The translations under genes were made by a program, and so were the position numbers. Positions 7,869 to 15,065 of a stretch of DNA of 15,120 nucleotides are shown piece after piece (position 1 is the first letter of the stretch; the number at the start of each line of letters is the position of its first letter). This stretch comes from JAAYYM01 sp964631375. GTDB lineage: Bacteria > Bacillota > Clostridia > Lachnospirales > Lachnospiraceae. The notes beneath the pieces were generated by a model. It saw only the letters and a list, made by a program, of their open reading frames with translations, did not search any database and was not told the DNA's origin. The stretch covers positions 1 to 15,120 of the forward strand of contig CAZVYQ010000056.1 of assembly GCA_964631375.1 (NCBI GenBank), in the 5' to 3' direction.

Positions 7869-7903
7869 AAGCGTATCTCCAAATGTTTTCCTGTATGTCT
7901 TCT

Positions 7904-7931
7904 ATTTCGGCAAATCAGGCCGTTTTCTTTA
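7904..7931 (-). promoter_or_regulatory. Sigma-D (sigma-28) flagellar promoter
   Basis: On the minus strand, TAAA (7928-7931) is followed after 16 bases by GCCGAAAT (7904-7911). The Bacillus sigma-D consensus is TAAA-N14-16-GCCGATAT, so 11 of 12 specified bases match with an allowed spacer. It lies about 36 bases upstream of the ATG of the large repeat protein, just after the glgB terminator. It should drive the repeat protein, flagellin and fliS as one late-class flagellar operon. Confidence 0.85.
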
Positions 7932-7942
7932 GCAGTTCTGTT

Positions 7943-7979
7943 GAAAAATAAAAGAGATATCCCTATTAAGGATACCTCT
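7943..7979 (-). terminator. Rho-independent terminator after glgB
   Basis: On the minus strand, a 10-bp stem (7970-7979 with 7953-7962, one G-U pair) closes a 7-base loop and is followed by TTTATTTTT. It lies 12 bases after the glgB stop and upstream of the sigma-D promoter. It therefore separates the glgB transcript from the flagellar operon. Confidence 0.85.
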
Positions 7980-7991
7980 GTAATGATTGAA

Positions 7992-10061
7992 TTAGAAAAG
8001 AAATATTGCCGCTCCATAAGCAGGCAGTGGATATGCAATTGAAAAGTCCTGTCCATCCCATTCCATTTCATCTGCAACAAAAAACTCTTCCTGTTCTCTG
8101 CCGCTACCACCAAATCTCTTCTCATCACTGTTCAATATCAGTTTATATTTTTTGTTCTCCGGTACACCCACTCGATAATCATCTCGTGCAATCGGTGTAA
8201 AGTTCAATACAAAGAGCAGATTGTTCCTTCCTGATACAGAATATCTCACAAAACTGTAGATACTCTTATAGGTATCATCTGCATTGATCCAGCGAAAGCC
8301 CTTTGTGTCATAATCCATCTCATAAAGGCACGGATATTTATTATAGAGTTTTAGCAATTCTGCAACATAGGAGGCCATACCGGAATGCAGATCATCCTCG
8401 AGAAGTCCCCAATCAAGTTCCTTTGCTTCGCTCCATTCCGAATCCTGACCAAAGTCTTGACCCATAAAGAGCAGCTTCTTACCACAGTGACCAAACATAT
8501 AAGTATAACCGGCACGCAGATTTGCAAATTTGTCTACATAATAGCCCGGCATTTTATTCAGCATAGAGCATTTGAGATGTACTACCTCATCATGGGACAG
8601 CACCAAAACATAGTTTTCACTATAGTTATAAGTCATGGCAAAGGTCATTTTATAGTGATTATCACGGCGAAACAGCGGATCCAGTTTCATGTAATCACAG
8701 AAATCATGCATCCATCCCATGTTCCATTTGAATGTAAAGCCAAGTCCATCATTTTCCGGAGTATCCGTTACCTTTGGCCATGCAGTGGATTCCTCCGCAA
8801 TCATCATGACTCCGGGATCGGATCCAATCACAATCGAATTCAAATGCTTGAAAAATTCAATGGCTTCCAGATTTTTATTGCCACCGTACTTATTTGGTAT
8901 CCATTGTCCATTTTCCTTACCATAATCCAAATATAACATCGAAGCAACTGCATCCACACGCAGACCGTCCACATGAAACTCCTTGATCCAATATAACGCA
9001 TTTGCAATCAGGAAATTCTTAACCTCATTTTTTCCATAGTCAAATATTTTCGTACCCCAGTCAGGATGTTCTCCCTTTCTGGGATCTGCATATTCGTATA
9101 GGCAGGAGCCATCAAAGTTAGCCAGTCCATGTGCATCTTTCGGAAAATGTGCCGGTACCCAGTCCAGAATCACGCCAATATTGTTTTTGTGCAGTAGATT
9201 GATCAGATACATAAAATCTTCTGGTGTTCCGTAACGAGATGTCGGAGCATAATAACCGGTTACCTGATAACCCCAAGAACCATCAAACGGATGCTCTGCG
9301 ATTCCCATCAGCTCTACATGTGTATATTTCATTCCTTCCAGATACTCGACCAGTCTGTCCGCAAACTCACGATATGAATAAAATCCGTCATCCTTACGAC
9401 CCGGATGTCTCATCCACGAGCCAATATGACACTCATAGATCGCTATCGGAGCCTCTTTCAGATTTCCGACAGAACGTTTCTTCATCCATGCAGTATCACT
9501 CCATTTAAACTTCGTGATATCGGTTGTGATAGATGCAGTTGCCGGACGCAACTCTGCATAGTTTGCATATGGATCTGATTTATACAGCTTATCATTGTTT
9601 ATTGTCGTAATCTGATATTTATATAACTGCCCTGTTCCCAGTCCGGGAATAAATGCCTCATAGATTCCACTGGGTTCCAATCGAGTCATCGGAGTGGCAT
9701 TTTCATTCCATTCATTAAACTCACCCACCAAACTGACTGATTTTGCATTTGGAGCCCAAACAGCAAAATGCATTCCCTTGGATTTTCCCTCTGTTGCAGG
9801 ATGAGAACCTAGTTTTTTATAGATTTCATAATGTGTTCCCATACCAAACAAATACTGATCCATCTCTGAAATAAAACTATTTTCTTTCACCGATGTCGAT
9901 CTTTTTGCTGATGAAGTCTTTTTGACTGCAGATATTTTCTTTGTCGCAGTGGCTTTCTTAGCTGTAGTAGCTTTCGGATCTGCCGATGTCTTTTTCACCG
10001 CTGTTGTTTTTTTAACGGTCGGTGTTTTCGTGATTGTTGGTGCTTTTTTCATTCCAGCCAT
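7992..10061 (-). CDS. glgB: 1,4-alpha-glucan branching enzyme GlgB with a Lys/Thr/Ala-rich N-terminal tail
   Basis: GlgB cuts alpha-1,4 glucan and rejoins the piece as an alpha-1,6 branch during glycogen synthesis in the cytoplasm. The 689 residues contain, in order, a low-complexity tail (1-62), a CBM48 domain ('HFAVWAPNAKSVSLVGEFNEW', about 98-118, shown here with its last residues), a GH13 barrel and a C-terminal beta domain. The four GH13 blocks are intact: 'ILDWVPAHFPKDAHG' (298-312), 'DGLRVDAVAS' (nucleophile D370), 'IAEEST' (acid/base E423) and 'VLSHDE' (D491). The tail is unusual: repeated KKT/KKA/KKIS units resembling a histone H1 or AlgP-type tail, with no membrane or export character. 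The GGAGG site seven bases before the ATG at 10061 supports translation of the tail. The gene starts 20 bases after the TPR/AAA gene and ends at a clear terminator, so it closes that transcription unit. No other glycogen genes lie in the window. Confidence 0.97.
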   Translation of the reverse strand: MAGMKKAPTITKTPTVKKTTAVKKTSADPKATTAKKATATKKISAVKKTSSAKRSTSVKENSFISEMDQYLFGMGTHYEIYKKLGSHPATEGKSKGMHFAVWAPNAKSVSLVGEFNEWNENATPMTRLEPSGIYEAFIPGLGTGQLYKYQITTINNDKLYKSDPYANYAELRPATASITTDITKFKWSDTAWMKKRSVGNLKEAPIAIYECHIGSWMRHPGRKDDGFYSYREFADRLVEYLEGMKYTHVELMGIAEHPFDGSWGYQVTGYYAPTSRYGTPEDFMYLINLLHKNNIGVILDWVPAHFPKDAHGLANFDGSCLYEYADPRKGEHPDWGTKIFDYGKNEVKNFLIANALYWIKEFHVDGLRVDAVASMLYLDYGKENGQWIPNKYGGNKNLEAIEFFKHLNSIVIGSDPGVMMIAEESTAWPKVTDTPENDGLGFTFKWNMGWMHDFCDYMKLDPLFRRDNHYKMTFAMTYNYSENYVLVLSHDEVVHLKCSMLNKMPGYYVDKFANLRAGYTYMFGHCGKKLLFMGQDFGQDSEWSEAKELDWGLLEDDLHSGMASYVAELLKLYNKYPCLYEMDYDTKGFRWINADDTYKSIYSFVRYSVSGRNNLLFVLNFTPIARDDYRVGVPENKKYKLILNSDEKRFGGSGREQEEFFVADEMEWDGQDFSIAYPLPAYGAAIFLF
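9876..10061 (-). repeat. Region encoding the lysine-rich, histone-H1-like tail of GlgB
   Basis: Residues 1-62 of GlgB consist almost only of Lys, Thr, Ala, Ser and Val in loose units such as 'TVKKTTAVKKTS', 'ATTAKKATATKKIS' and 'AVKKTSSAKRSTS'. At the DNA level this gives an imperfect repetitive stretch rich in runs of A on the coding strand. The conserved enzyme starts only after it, at about residue 65 ('SEMDQYLFGMGTHYEIYKKL'). Confidence 0.75.
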
Positions 10062-10081
10062 ATAACTTCCTCCGAGTACTT

Positions 10082-12934
10082 TTATTTCGTAATAAAGTCC
10101 TTCTCTCTCAGGATGATGTAATCGTCATCATCATATCTTTTGGCAAATAGGATATCCATGAAGTGAGACATATTTTTTCTGTCAACGTGCTTGATGGCTC
10201 CATCTACGATTTCTCTAACTTCCTCCAGAGATACAATATGATCCAGCGTCTGAAGCTCTCCAAGTCGGGTATACAATGCTAACACTCCCATCTCGTCGAT
10301 GACATACTCCAGACTCTTTGCGTAACTCTTCGCATAGGAAACCAAATCATCGTTACTGTACTCCGGTATATCAATTACTGCATTAAAGACCTTTTTCATG
10401 GATTTCGTTGTATCAAGGAATGGCTGTAACTTGCCCTTTGTATCCTCTATTACAACAATAATATTTTCTATCACATTTTGAAGTGTCTCGGTGAGTATCT
10501 GCATGTTTTCTTTACTAATTTCACCGGCTTCTTCAATGATTAAGGCTCCTCCTGTTAATTTCCCAAGTGTGATCGGAATATCCTTCTTATTCAGTGCCTT
10601 ACCTGTGATTTTGGCTACTTTGCCTGAGAATCTGGAATCAATGATCTGCATGGCTCTGACAATATCAATCGCAAGTCCCTTTCGACCGGACTCCAGTGCA
10701 CCCATCAATACGACATTTCCGGTGCTTCCATCCATATTGATCTGCTCCATAACCTCAACAATCTGAGCCTTCACGACCTCTATTCCGTCAAAGGATGCAA
10801 ATATCTTTCTCTCTTCTTCGTCAAAATCTCTCTTGCTCTTGGGATTTCTGTCTATGGTCATATAACTTGGAAGATTCTTTTTATTCTTCTTTTTCTTAGG
10901 TGCTTCTTCTATCTCTTCGAGGTCATCTTCTTCGGAGTCCCCTTCTGCTTCTTCATCTTCCTGCTCATCTGTTTTTGCAGTTTCTTCTATTTCTTCTGTT
11001 TCCTCAATATTATGTGTTTCTTGAGTTACCTCATCAACAGGCAGTTCCTCGGGTATCTCCTCCGGCTGCTCGATTTCCTCAATTTCTTCTATACCTTCTT
11101 CTATATCTTCCACTACAGGTGCTTCATGAATCACCTGTTCCGGTTGTACTTCCTGTACCTGCTGAATCACCTGTTCCGGTCGCACTTCCTGTACCTGTTG
11201 AATCACCTGTTCTGGTTGTACTTCCTGTACCTGTTGAATCACCTGTTCCGGTCGCACTTCCTGTACCTGTTGAATTTCTTGTTCCGGTTGTACTTCCTGT
11301 ATGGGTTGCGTTTCCGGCTGCTCCTGTACAGGTTGTGTGAGAGATGCTGTCGGGATCTCAACATCCAGATCGGATTCCGCCTCAGGTGAAACTGCCGTTT
11401 CTTTTCTACTTGGTAAAATGATATCGGGGATGCTACCGGTAACCTCCAGTGCACGCTTTTTATCCTGATCGTCAAATGCTGATTTGATCACCGAGCCTGT
11501 TACTTCTGTTACTTTTTGATGTACCTCTTCCACCGGCTTTTCATCGGCTGACTGTTCCTGTATCTTAACTGAATCCTCTTTTAATTCTTCTGCCGGCTCC
11601 TCAGGAATTACCGGAGCTACTACACCAGGAACAATTCCTACCAGCTGTGAAAGCAGATCATTTGTCTGATCGAGTACTCTTCGTTTTGCATCTTCTTTAC
11701 GCTTATTTGCACTATCCTGCTTTTTTGTTTCCCATTCCTTTAATACTTCATCGATATGAATCTGACCGGTTATCTGACGCTCAACCATACCATCATCAGG
11801 GATATTTAAGGAAACCTGTTCCTCAGTCATCTGAACTGGTTGTGGCAACGGCTGTGATACCGATTGCGGTATTGGTTGTGGCACTGGTTGTGGCATCGGC
11901 TGTGGAATTGGTTGCGGCATTGGTTGCGGCATCGGCTGTGGAACCGGTTGCGGTATTGGTTGCGGCATTGGCTGTGATACCGGCTGAGGTGCTGATTGCG
12001 GCATTGGCTGTTCCGCATAGGAATCCTGTGACTCATATTCATTTTCAGGTACCAAAAATTCCTGCATACTCTTAGCCAACTCAGCCTGCAGATTCATTGT
12101 ACTAAATTTGCTCATATTAACGGGCTTCACTTCAAACTCATTATCATTAATGACCTGTGAAACCTCTGCACTTTCCGGCGGCAACTCACCAAATAACTGA
12201 GATAGATTACTTGTCTGTTCTACAGCCAAACGATCCCCTGCTGCCCTCATTGCCCGTAAGGATTCCTCTGAAACCACATCCATCGGGCGTTTAGGTTCAT
12301 ACTCTGTCGGTGCAGCCTGTGCGATGTTTCTTCCCTCGTACTTCGCCTGCTGTTCCGGTGTCAAAGGCTCATGCAGCATCTTCAATTCCATGGCTTTTGT
12401 GACATACTTGCCTTCACCAAACCACAGAATTAATTCATCACACTCTTCCACACATCTGGTTCCAAGGCCTACTCTATGATACAGATATGCCAGCTCATAT
12501 GCCCATCTTTCACGATAGTCTCGTTTCTTAAACTCCTCAAGAACCTCTATTCTTTCCTCCAGAGGCACATCCTGAGCTTCATACAATTTATAACGAAGGA
12601 TAAAGATTCCTGTGTCTCTTGGTGCTACCTGGACAAATTCCTTCATATATTCCACTGCCTGTACATATTCCTCCATTTTAATGGATAATTCGCACAAGGC
12701 ATAGACAATCATTCTACCGCCCGGATAACGTTCATAAGCCAGGAGTAAGATATCCCGGCTTTCTTCATATTTCCTGTTTATTTTATATATCTCGCTGACT
12801 GTGCACAGCATCGAAACGCTCTTTACTCTGCGCCAGTCAACAGTATCAGCAACATTCATTGCATCAACGTATTCATGCTTTTCCAAAAGAGTTTTTATTT
12901 GTTCGGCACGAACCCGATATTCATATTTGTCCAA
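10082..12934 (-). CDS. Multidomain TPR-like / repeat-linker / degenerate AAA protein
   Basis: I do not recognise a named gene. The 950 residues divide as follows. Residues 1-200 are TPR-like helical pairs ('KYEESRDILLLAYERYP', 'EYVQAVEYMKEFVQVAP'). Residues 309-367 are a P-Q-P-x tetrapeptide repeat, and 542-601 a 12-residue Gln/Glu/Val repeat. Residues 609-677 are very acidic, followed by a basic patch KKKKNKK (680-686). About 705-950 is an AAA-type domain resembling the CbxX/SpoVK group in 'FDGIEVVKAQIVEVMEQI'. Its Walker A is broken (GALESGRKG, 745-753, no G-K-T/S), while a Walker B-like LIIEEAGE (798-805) remains. TGQI, TGSV and TGSI recur at about 389, 479 and 499. No signal or membrane segment is seen. 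The start is a TTG at 12934 with GGGGAG eight bases before it. It lies 58 bases after the Cys-rich gene and 20 before glgB. A scaffold or adaptor role is a guess. Confidence 0.75.
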   Translation of the reverse strand: MDKYEYRVRAEQIKTLLEKHEYVDAMNVADTVDWRRVKSVSMLCTVSEIYKINRKYEESRDILLLAYERYPGGRMIVYALCELSIKMEEYVQAVEYMKEFVQVAPRDTGIFILRYKLYEAQDVPLEERIEVLEEFKKRDYRERWAYELAYLYHRVGLGTRCVEECDELILWFGEGKYVTKAMELKMLHEPLTPEQQAKYEGRNIAQAAPTEYEPKRPMDVVSEESLRAMRAAGDRLAVEQTSNLSQLFGELPPESAEVSQVINDNEFEVKPVNMSKFSTMNLQAELAKSMQEFLVPENEYESQDSYAEQPMPQSAPQPVSQPMPQPIPQPVPQPMPQPMPQPIPQPMPQPVPQPIPQSVSQPLPQPVQMTEEQVSLNIPDDGMVERQITGQIHIDEVLKEWETKKQDSANKRKEDAKRRVLDQTNDLLSQLVGIVPGVVAPVIPEEPAEELKEDSVKIQEQSADEKPVEEVHQKVTEVTGSVIKSAFDDQDKKRALEVTGSIPDIILPSRKETAVSPEAESDLDVEIPTASLTQPVQEQPETQPIQEVQPEQEIQQVQEVRPEQVIQQVQEVQPEQVIQQVQEVRPEQVIQQVQEVQPEQVIHEAPVVEDIEEGIEEIEEIEQPEEIPEELPVDEVTQETHNIEETEEIEETAKTDEQEDEEAEGDSEEDDLEEIEEAPKKKKNKKNLPSYMTIDRNPKSKRDFDEEERKIFASFDGIEVVKAQIVEVMEQINMDGSTGNVVLMGALESGRKGLAIDIVRAMQIIDSRFSGKVAKITGKALNKKDIPITLGKLTGGALIIEEAGEISKENMQILTETLQNVIENIIVVIEDTKGKLQPFLDTTKSMKKVFNAVIDIPEYSNDDLVSYAKSYAKSLEYVIDEMGVLALYTRLGELQTLDHIVSLEEVREIVDGAIKHVDRKNMSHFMDILFAKRYDDDDYIILREKDFITK
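11132..11311 (-). repeat. Five tandem 36-bp repeats with 72-bp higher-order periodicity
   Basis: Units at 11132-11167, 11168-11203, 11204-11239, 11240-11275 and a diverged one at 11276-11311 encode I-Q-Q-V-Q-E-V-(R/Q)-P-E-Q-V in the TPR/AAA protein. The R and Q versions alternate, and units two apart are more alike than neighbours, so a 72-bp pair was probably duplicated. All changes keep the reading frame. Confidence 0.9.
11834..12010 (-). repeat. 12-bp tandem repeat encoding a P-Q-P-x tract
   Basis: About 15 imperfect 12-bp units encode Pro-Gln-Pro-(Met/Ile/Val/Leu), with occasional Ser or Ala replacements towards the ends (residues 309-367 of the TPR/AAA protein). Such a tract should form an extended, flexible linker. 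In-frame slippage can change its length without breaking the gene. Confidence 0.9.
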
Positions 12935-12992
12935 CTGTTCTTCTCCCCATCACAAATAATTCTGTACTCATTTCTATATCCGTTATGGATGT

Positions 12993-13238
12993 CTATTGGT
13001 TTTCCTGTTCCAGCATACATTGATTTAAATGCTTTACATTACAGTCCTGAACCCTTCCCGGAGGACAGTCAACTACTCCTTTTAAATAACAAAACACAGG
13101 GGTTTCCTTCTGTTTTGATTTGACTTTCTTATCCTCTTCCAGCATACATTTAGTGACTCTCTTAACATTACAATCCTGAATTCTTCCAGACTCACATTCT
13201 ACCAAGCCCTTTAAGAAACAAAAAGTATTTTCAGCCAT
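12993..13238 (-). CDS. Small protein with two copies of a Cys-every-eighth-residue module
   Basis: I do not recognise a family. The 81-residue protein has two homologous modules of 29 residues (about 6-34 and 49-77) joined by a Lys-rich linker. The modules share 19 of 29 residues, including F-C, L-K-G, G-R, QDCNVK and CMLE. Each module has four cysteines spaced exactly C-x7-C-x7-C-x7-C (C7, 15, 23, 31 and C50, 58, 66, 74). There is no signal peptide or membrane segment, so the protein is probably cytoplasmic, where such thiols would suit metal or Fe-S binding better than disulphides. That is inference. It is preceded by a GGGGGG ribosome-site-like tract six bases before the ATG and followed after 58 bases by the TPR/AAA gene, with no terminator between. 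No radical-SAM or other maturase lies nearby. Two constrained modules and a good start make it a real gene. Confidence 0.75.
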   Translation of the reverse strand: MAENTFCFLKGLVECESGRIQDCNVKRVTKCMLEEDKKVKSKQKETPVFCYLKGVVDCPPGRVQDCNVKHLNQCMLEQENQ

Positions 13239-13264
13239 ATTCAGCCCCCCGTTTCTTTATTTTC

Positions 13265-13293
13265 ATTATATTACAAATCTAATGAAAACAAAA
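13265..13293 (-). promoter_or_regulatory. Possible sigma-A promoter upstream of the Cys-rich gene
   Basis: A perfect TATAAT (13265-13270) lies 27 bases before the ATG of the Cys-rich gene, on the minus strand, in the gap after rsmA. The -35 at 17 bases (TTTTGT, 13288-13293) is poor, so the call rests on the -10 and on position. If real, it would drive the Cys-rich, TPR/AAA and glgB genes as one unit. Confidence 0.35.
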
Positions 13294-13296
13294 GTC

Positions 13297-14172
13297 CTAT
13301 TTCTGCCCTTGTTCCTCTAAAATATAATTTGTCAAACTGGCAAACTGGGCTAGTGTAAGTGCCTCGCCTCGGATTGTATCAGACAGCTCCATCTTACGTA
13401 CAGCACTTAACACATCTTCCTTGCTGATTTGCAGATCTGATGCGTTATGGATGCTGTTGAGCAATGTCTTTCTCCTCTGGCTAAATGCTGCACGTATCAG
13501 ACGAAACATCAGTTTTTCATCCTTAACCTGTACAGGCTTTTCCTGATGTGCGGTTAGTTTGATCACAGCAGAACCCACCTTTGGTTTCGGGATAAAACAG
13601 CCTGGCTGTACATAGGTTACGATCTGAGGCTTGGCATAATACTGAACTGCCAGCGATAATGCTCCGTAATCCTTAGTTCCCGGACCGACCTGCATACGGT
13701 CTGCAACTTCCTTTTGTACCATGACTGTAATACTCATAACAGGAACATGCTCCTCGTATAGACCCATAATAATCGGTGTAGTAATGTAATAGGGTAGATT
13801 TGCTACAACCTTGACCGGTCTGCCCCCATTTTGTTCAGTTACAATCCGATTCAGATCTGTTTTCAAAACATCCTGATTCAAAACGGTTACATTCTGATAT
13901 TCCTGTAATGTTTCCTCTAATATCGGTATCAGTGTAGAATCAATTTCAATCGCAACGACCTCTCGTGCATGTTCACATAGATATTGAGTCATCGTACCGA
14001 TTCCCGGCCCGATCTCGATTACAAAATCATCCTTTCCAATATCCGCTGCTTCTATGATCTTGTCCAGTATATGTGTGTCAATCAAAAAATTCTGTCCATA
14101 TTTTTTTTGGAATACAAATTGGTATTTCTGTATGATATCTGCCGTAATTCTCGGGTTTCCCAGTTTATCCAT
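13297..14172 (-). CDS. rsmA: 16S rRNA (adenine-N6)-dimethyltransferase RsmA (KsgA)
   Basis: RsmA uses S-adenosylmethionine to dimethylate the two adjacent adenosines in the 3'-terminal hairpin (helix 45) of 16S rRNA late in 30S assembly. All class motifs are present in the 291 residues: 'KKYGQNFLID' (23-32), SAM-binding 'VIEIGPGIGTMTQYL' (51-65), 'AIEID' (74-78), 'QDVLK' (100-104), catalytic 'NLPYYITTP' (125-133), 'FIPKPKVGSAV' (193-203) and the C-terminal 'FSQRRKTLLNS' (230-240). Length is normal. AAAGGA lies seven bases before the ATG. The gene follows tatD by 34 bases, the common Firmicutes order. The rnmV (ribonuclease M5) gene that often lies between or next to these is absent here. Loss of RsmA typically confers kasugamycin resistance. 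Confidence 0.97.
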   Translation of the reverse strand: MDKLGNPRITADIIQKYQFVFQKKYGQNFLIDTHILDKIIEAADIGKDDFVIEIGPGIGTMTQYLCEHAREVVAIEIDSTLIPILEETLQEYQNVTVLNQDVLKTDLNRIVTEQNGGRPVKVVANLPYYITTPIIMGLYEEHVPVMSITVMVQKEVADRMQVGPGTKDYGALSLAVQYYAKPQIVTYVQPGCFIPKPKVGSAVIKLTAHQEKPVQVKDEKLMFRLIRAAFSQRRKTLLNSIHNASDLQISKEDVLSAVRKMELSDTIRGEALTLAQFASLTNYILEEQGQK

Positions 14173-14206
14173 ATTAATGTCCTTTTCTGTTTATCGTTTG
14201 ATCCTA

Positions 14207-14974
14207 CTATGATATACCATATAATGCTCTTGCATTCTGCATGGTCGCTGCTTCTATTTCTTCCCGTGAAATCCCCTTAAGCTTTACCATTTCATCAATG
14301 ACATAAGGTATATAGAGAGAACAATTTCTCTTTCCACGATAAGGAGTCGGTGCAAGGTATGGACTATCTGTCTCTAACAGGATTCTGTCTAATGGTATAT
14401 ACTCGACAACTTCCCGCAGCTTCTTGGCATTGCTGAATGTGAGTACTCCTCCGATTCCAATGTAATAACCCATATTCAAATATTCTCTCGCCATTTCTAT
14501 CCCATATGAAAAACAATGTATGACTCCACCAATCTCTCCTGCCCGCTCTGCTTTCATGATGTCAAGCGTATCCTGTGCTGCTTCTCTGCTGTGAATGATG
14601 ACCGGCAGCTTTACCTTACGAGCGATATCCAACTGTCTGACAAACCACTTTTTCTGAATCTGTTTGGATGGCTCATCATAGTGATAATCCAGTCCGATCT
14701 CTCCGACTGCTTTGATTTTTTCTCTGCCACACTGCTCCTCGAGCCACTTCATATCTGTCTCTTCAAGTCCAAAGGTATCGCTTGGATGCACTCCAAGTGC
14801 ACCATAGACAAAATCATATTGCTCTGTCAGTCTGATCGTCGAACGACAGGTTTCCATATTTGCCCCCACGTTCATAATATACGCAATTGTGTTACTTTGC
14901 ATACTTTGAAGTAGTTCTTCACGATCCTTATCAAATGCCGGATCATCATAATGTGCATGTGTCTCAAATATCAT
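14207..14974 (-). CDS. tatD: TatD-family metal-dependent hydrolase (putative DNase)
   Basis: A TIM-barrel metallo-hydrolase of the TatD/YabD type; family members have 3'-exonuclease or deoxyribonuclease activity, though the housekeeping role is not settled. Metal ligands are all visible in the 255 residues: 'THAHYD' (H6, H8), 'GEIGLDYH' (E92), 'VIIHSRE' (H128), 'GVIHCFS' (H153) and 'LLETDSPYLAP' (D203). Length is normal for the family. GGAGG is seven bases before the ATG at 14974. It heads the tatD-rsmA pair and is divergent from the tRNA-Lys gene. A minus-strand promoter should lie between 14990 and 15060, but the best candidate is weak and overlaps the plus-strand tRNA promoter. Confidence 0.95.
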   Translation of the reverse strand: MIFETHAHYDDPAFDKDREELLQSMQSNTIAYIMNVGANMETCRSTIRLTEQYDFVYGALGVHPSDTFGLEETDMKWLEEQCGREKIKAVGEIGLDYHYDEPSKQIQKKWFVRQLDIARKVKLPVIIHSREAAQDTLDIMKAERAGEIGGVIHCFSYGIEMAREYLNMGYYIGIGGVLTFSNAKKLREVVEYIPLDRILLETDSPYLAPTPYRGKRNCSLYIPYVIDEMVKLKGISREEIEAATMQNARALYGIS

Positions 14975-15008
14975 TTCTGTTTCCTCCGTAAAATAAATAA
15001 AAAAATAC

Positions 15009-15037
15009 TTGCAATTCCAAAAACTATATACTATAAT
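15009..15037 (+). promoter_or_regulatory. Sigma-A promoter of the tRNA-Lys gene
   Basis: TTGCAA (15009-15014, four of six matches to TTGACA) is followed after 17 bases by a perfect TATAAT (15032-15037). Transcription should start near 15044, about 22 bases before the mature tRNA 5' end. The spacing and orientation fit a tRNA promoter. Confidence 0.7.
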
Positions 15038-15065
15038 TGTCCTTGCGTTGTAATAGTATACTTAC

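Noticed and set aside
8385..8936. 183-codon open frame on the plus strand
   Set aside because: It is antisense to the conserved GH13 core of glgB, has no ribosome site and no family features.
11132..11311. 36-bp direct repeats of CRISPR-like length
   Set aside because: Units abut without spacers, encode an in-frame protein repeat and no cas genes are near.
11239..12042. Open frames in other registers across the repeat regions (plus and minus), rich in Arg/Asn/Gln or Pro/Leu
   Set aside because: They are by-products of stop-free 12- and 36-bp repeats read out of frame.
12993..13238. Cys-rich peptide as a ranthipeptide/SCIFF-type RiPP precursor
   Set aside because: There is no radical-SAM maturase or exporter nearby, the spacing differs from SCIFF, and two long modules with a Lys linker do not look like leader plus core.
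14990..15060. Minus-strand promoter for tatD (TTACAA, 17 bases, TATATA)
   Set aside because: Only three and four of six bases match, in an AT-rich stretch already holding a much better plus-strand promoter.
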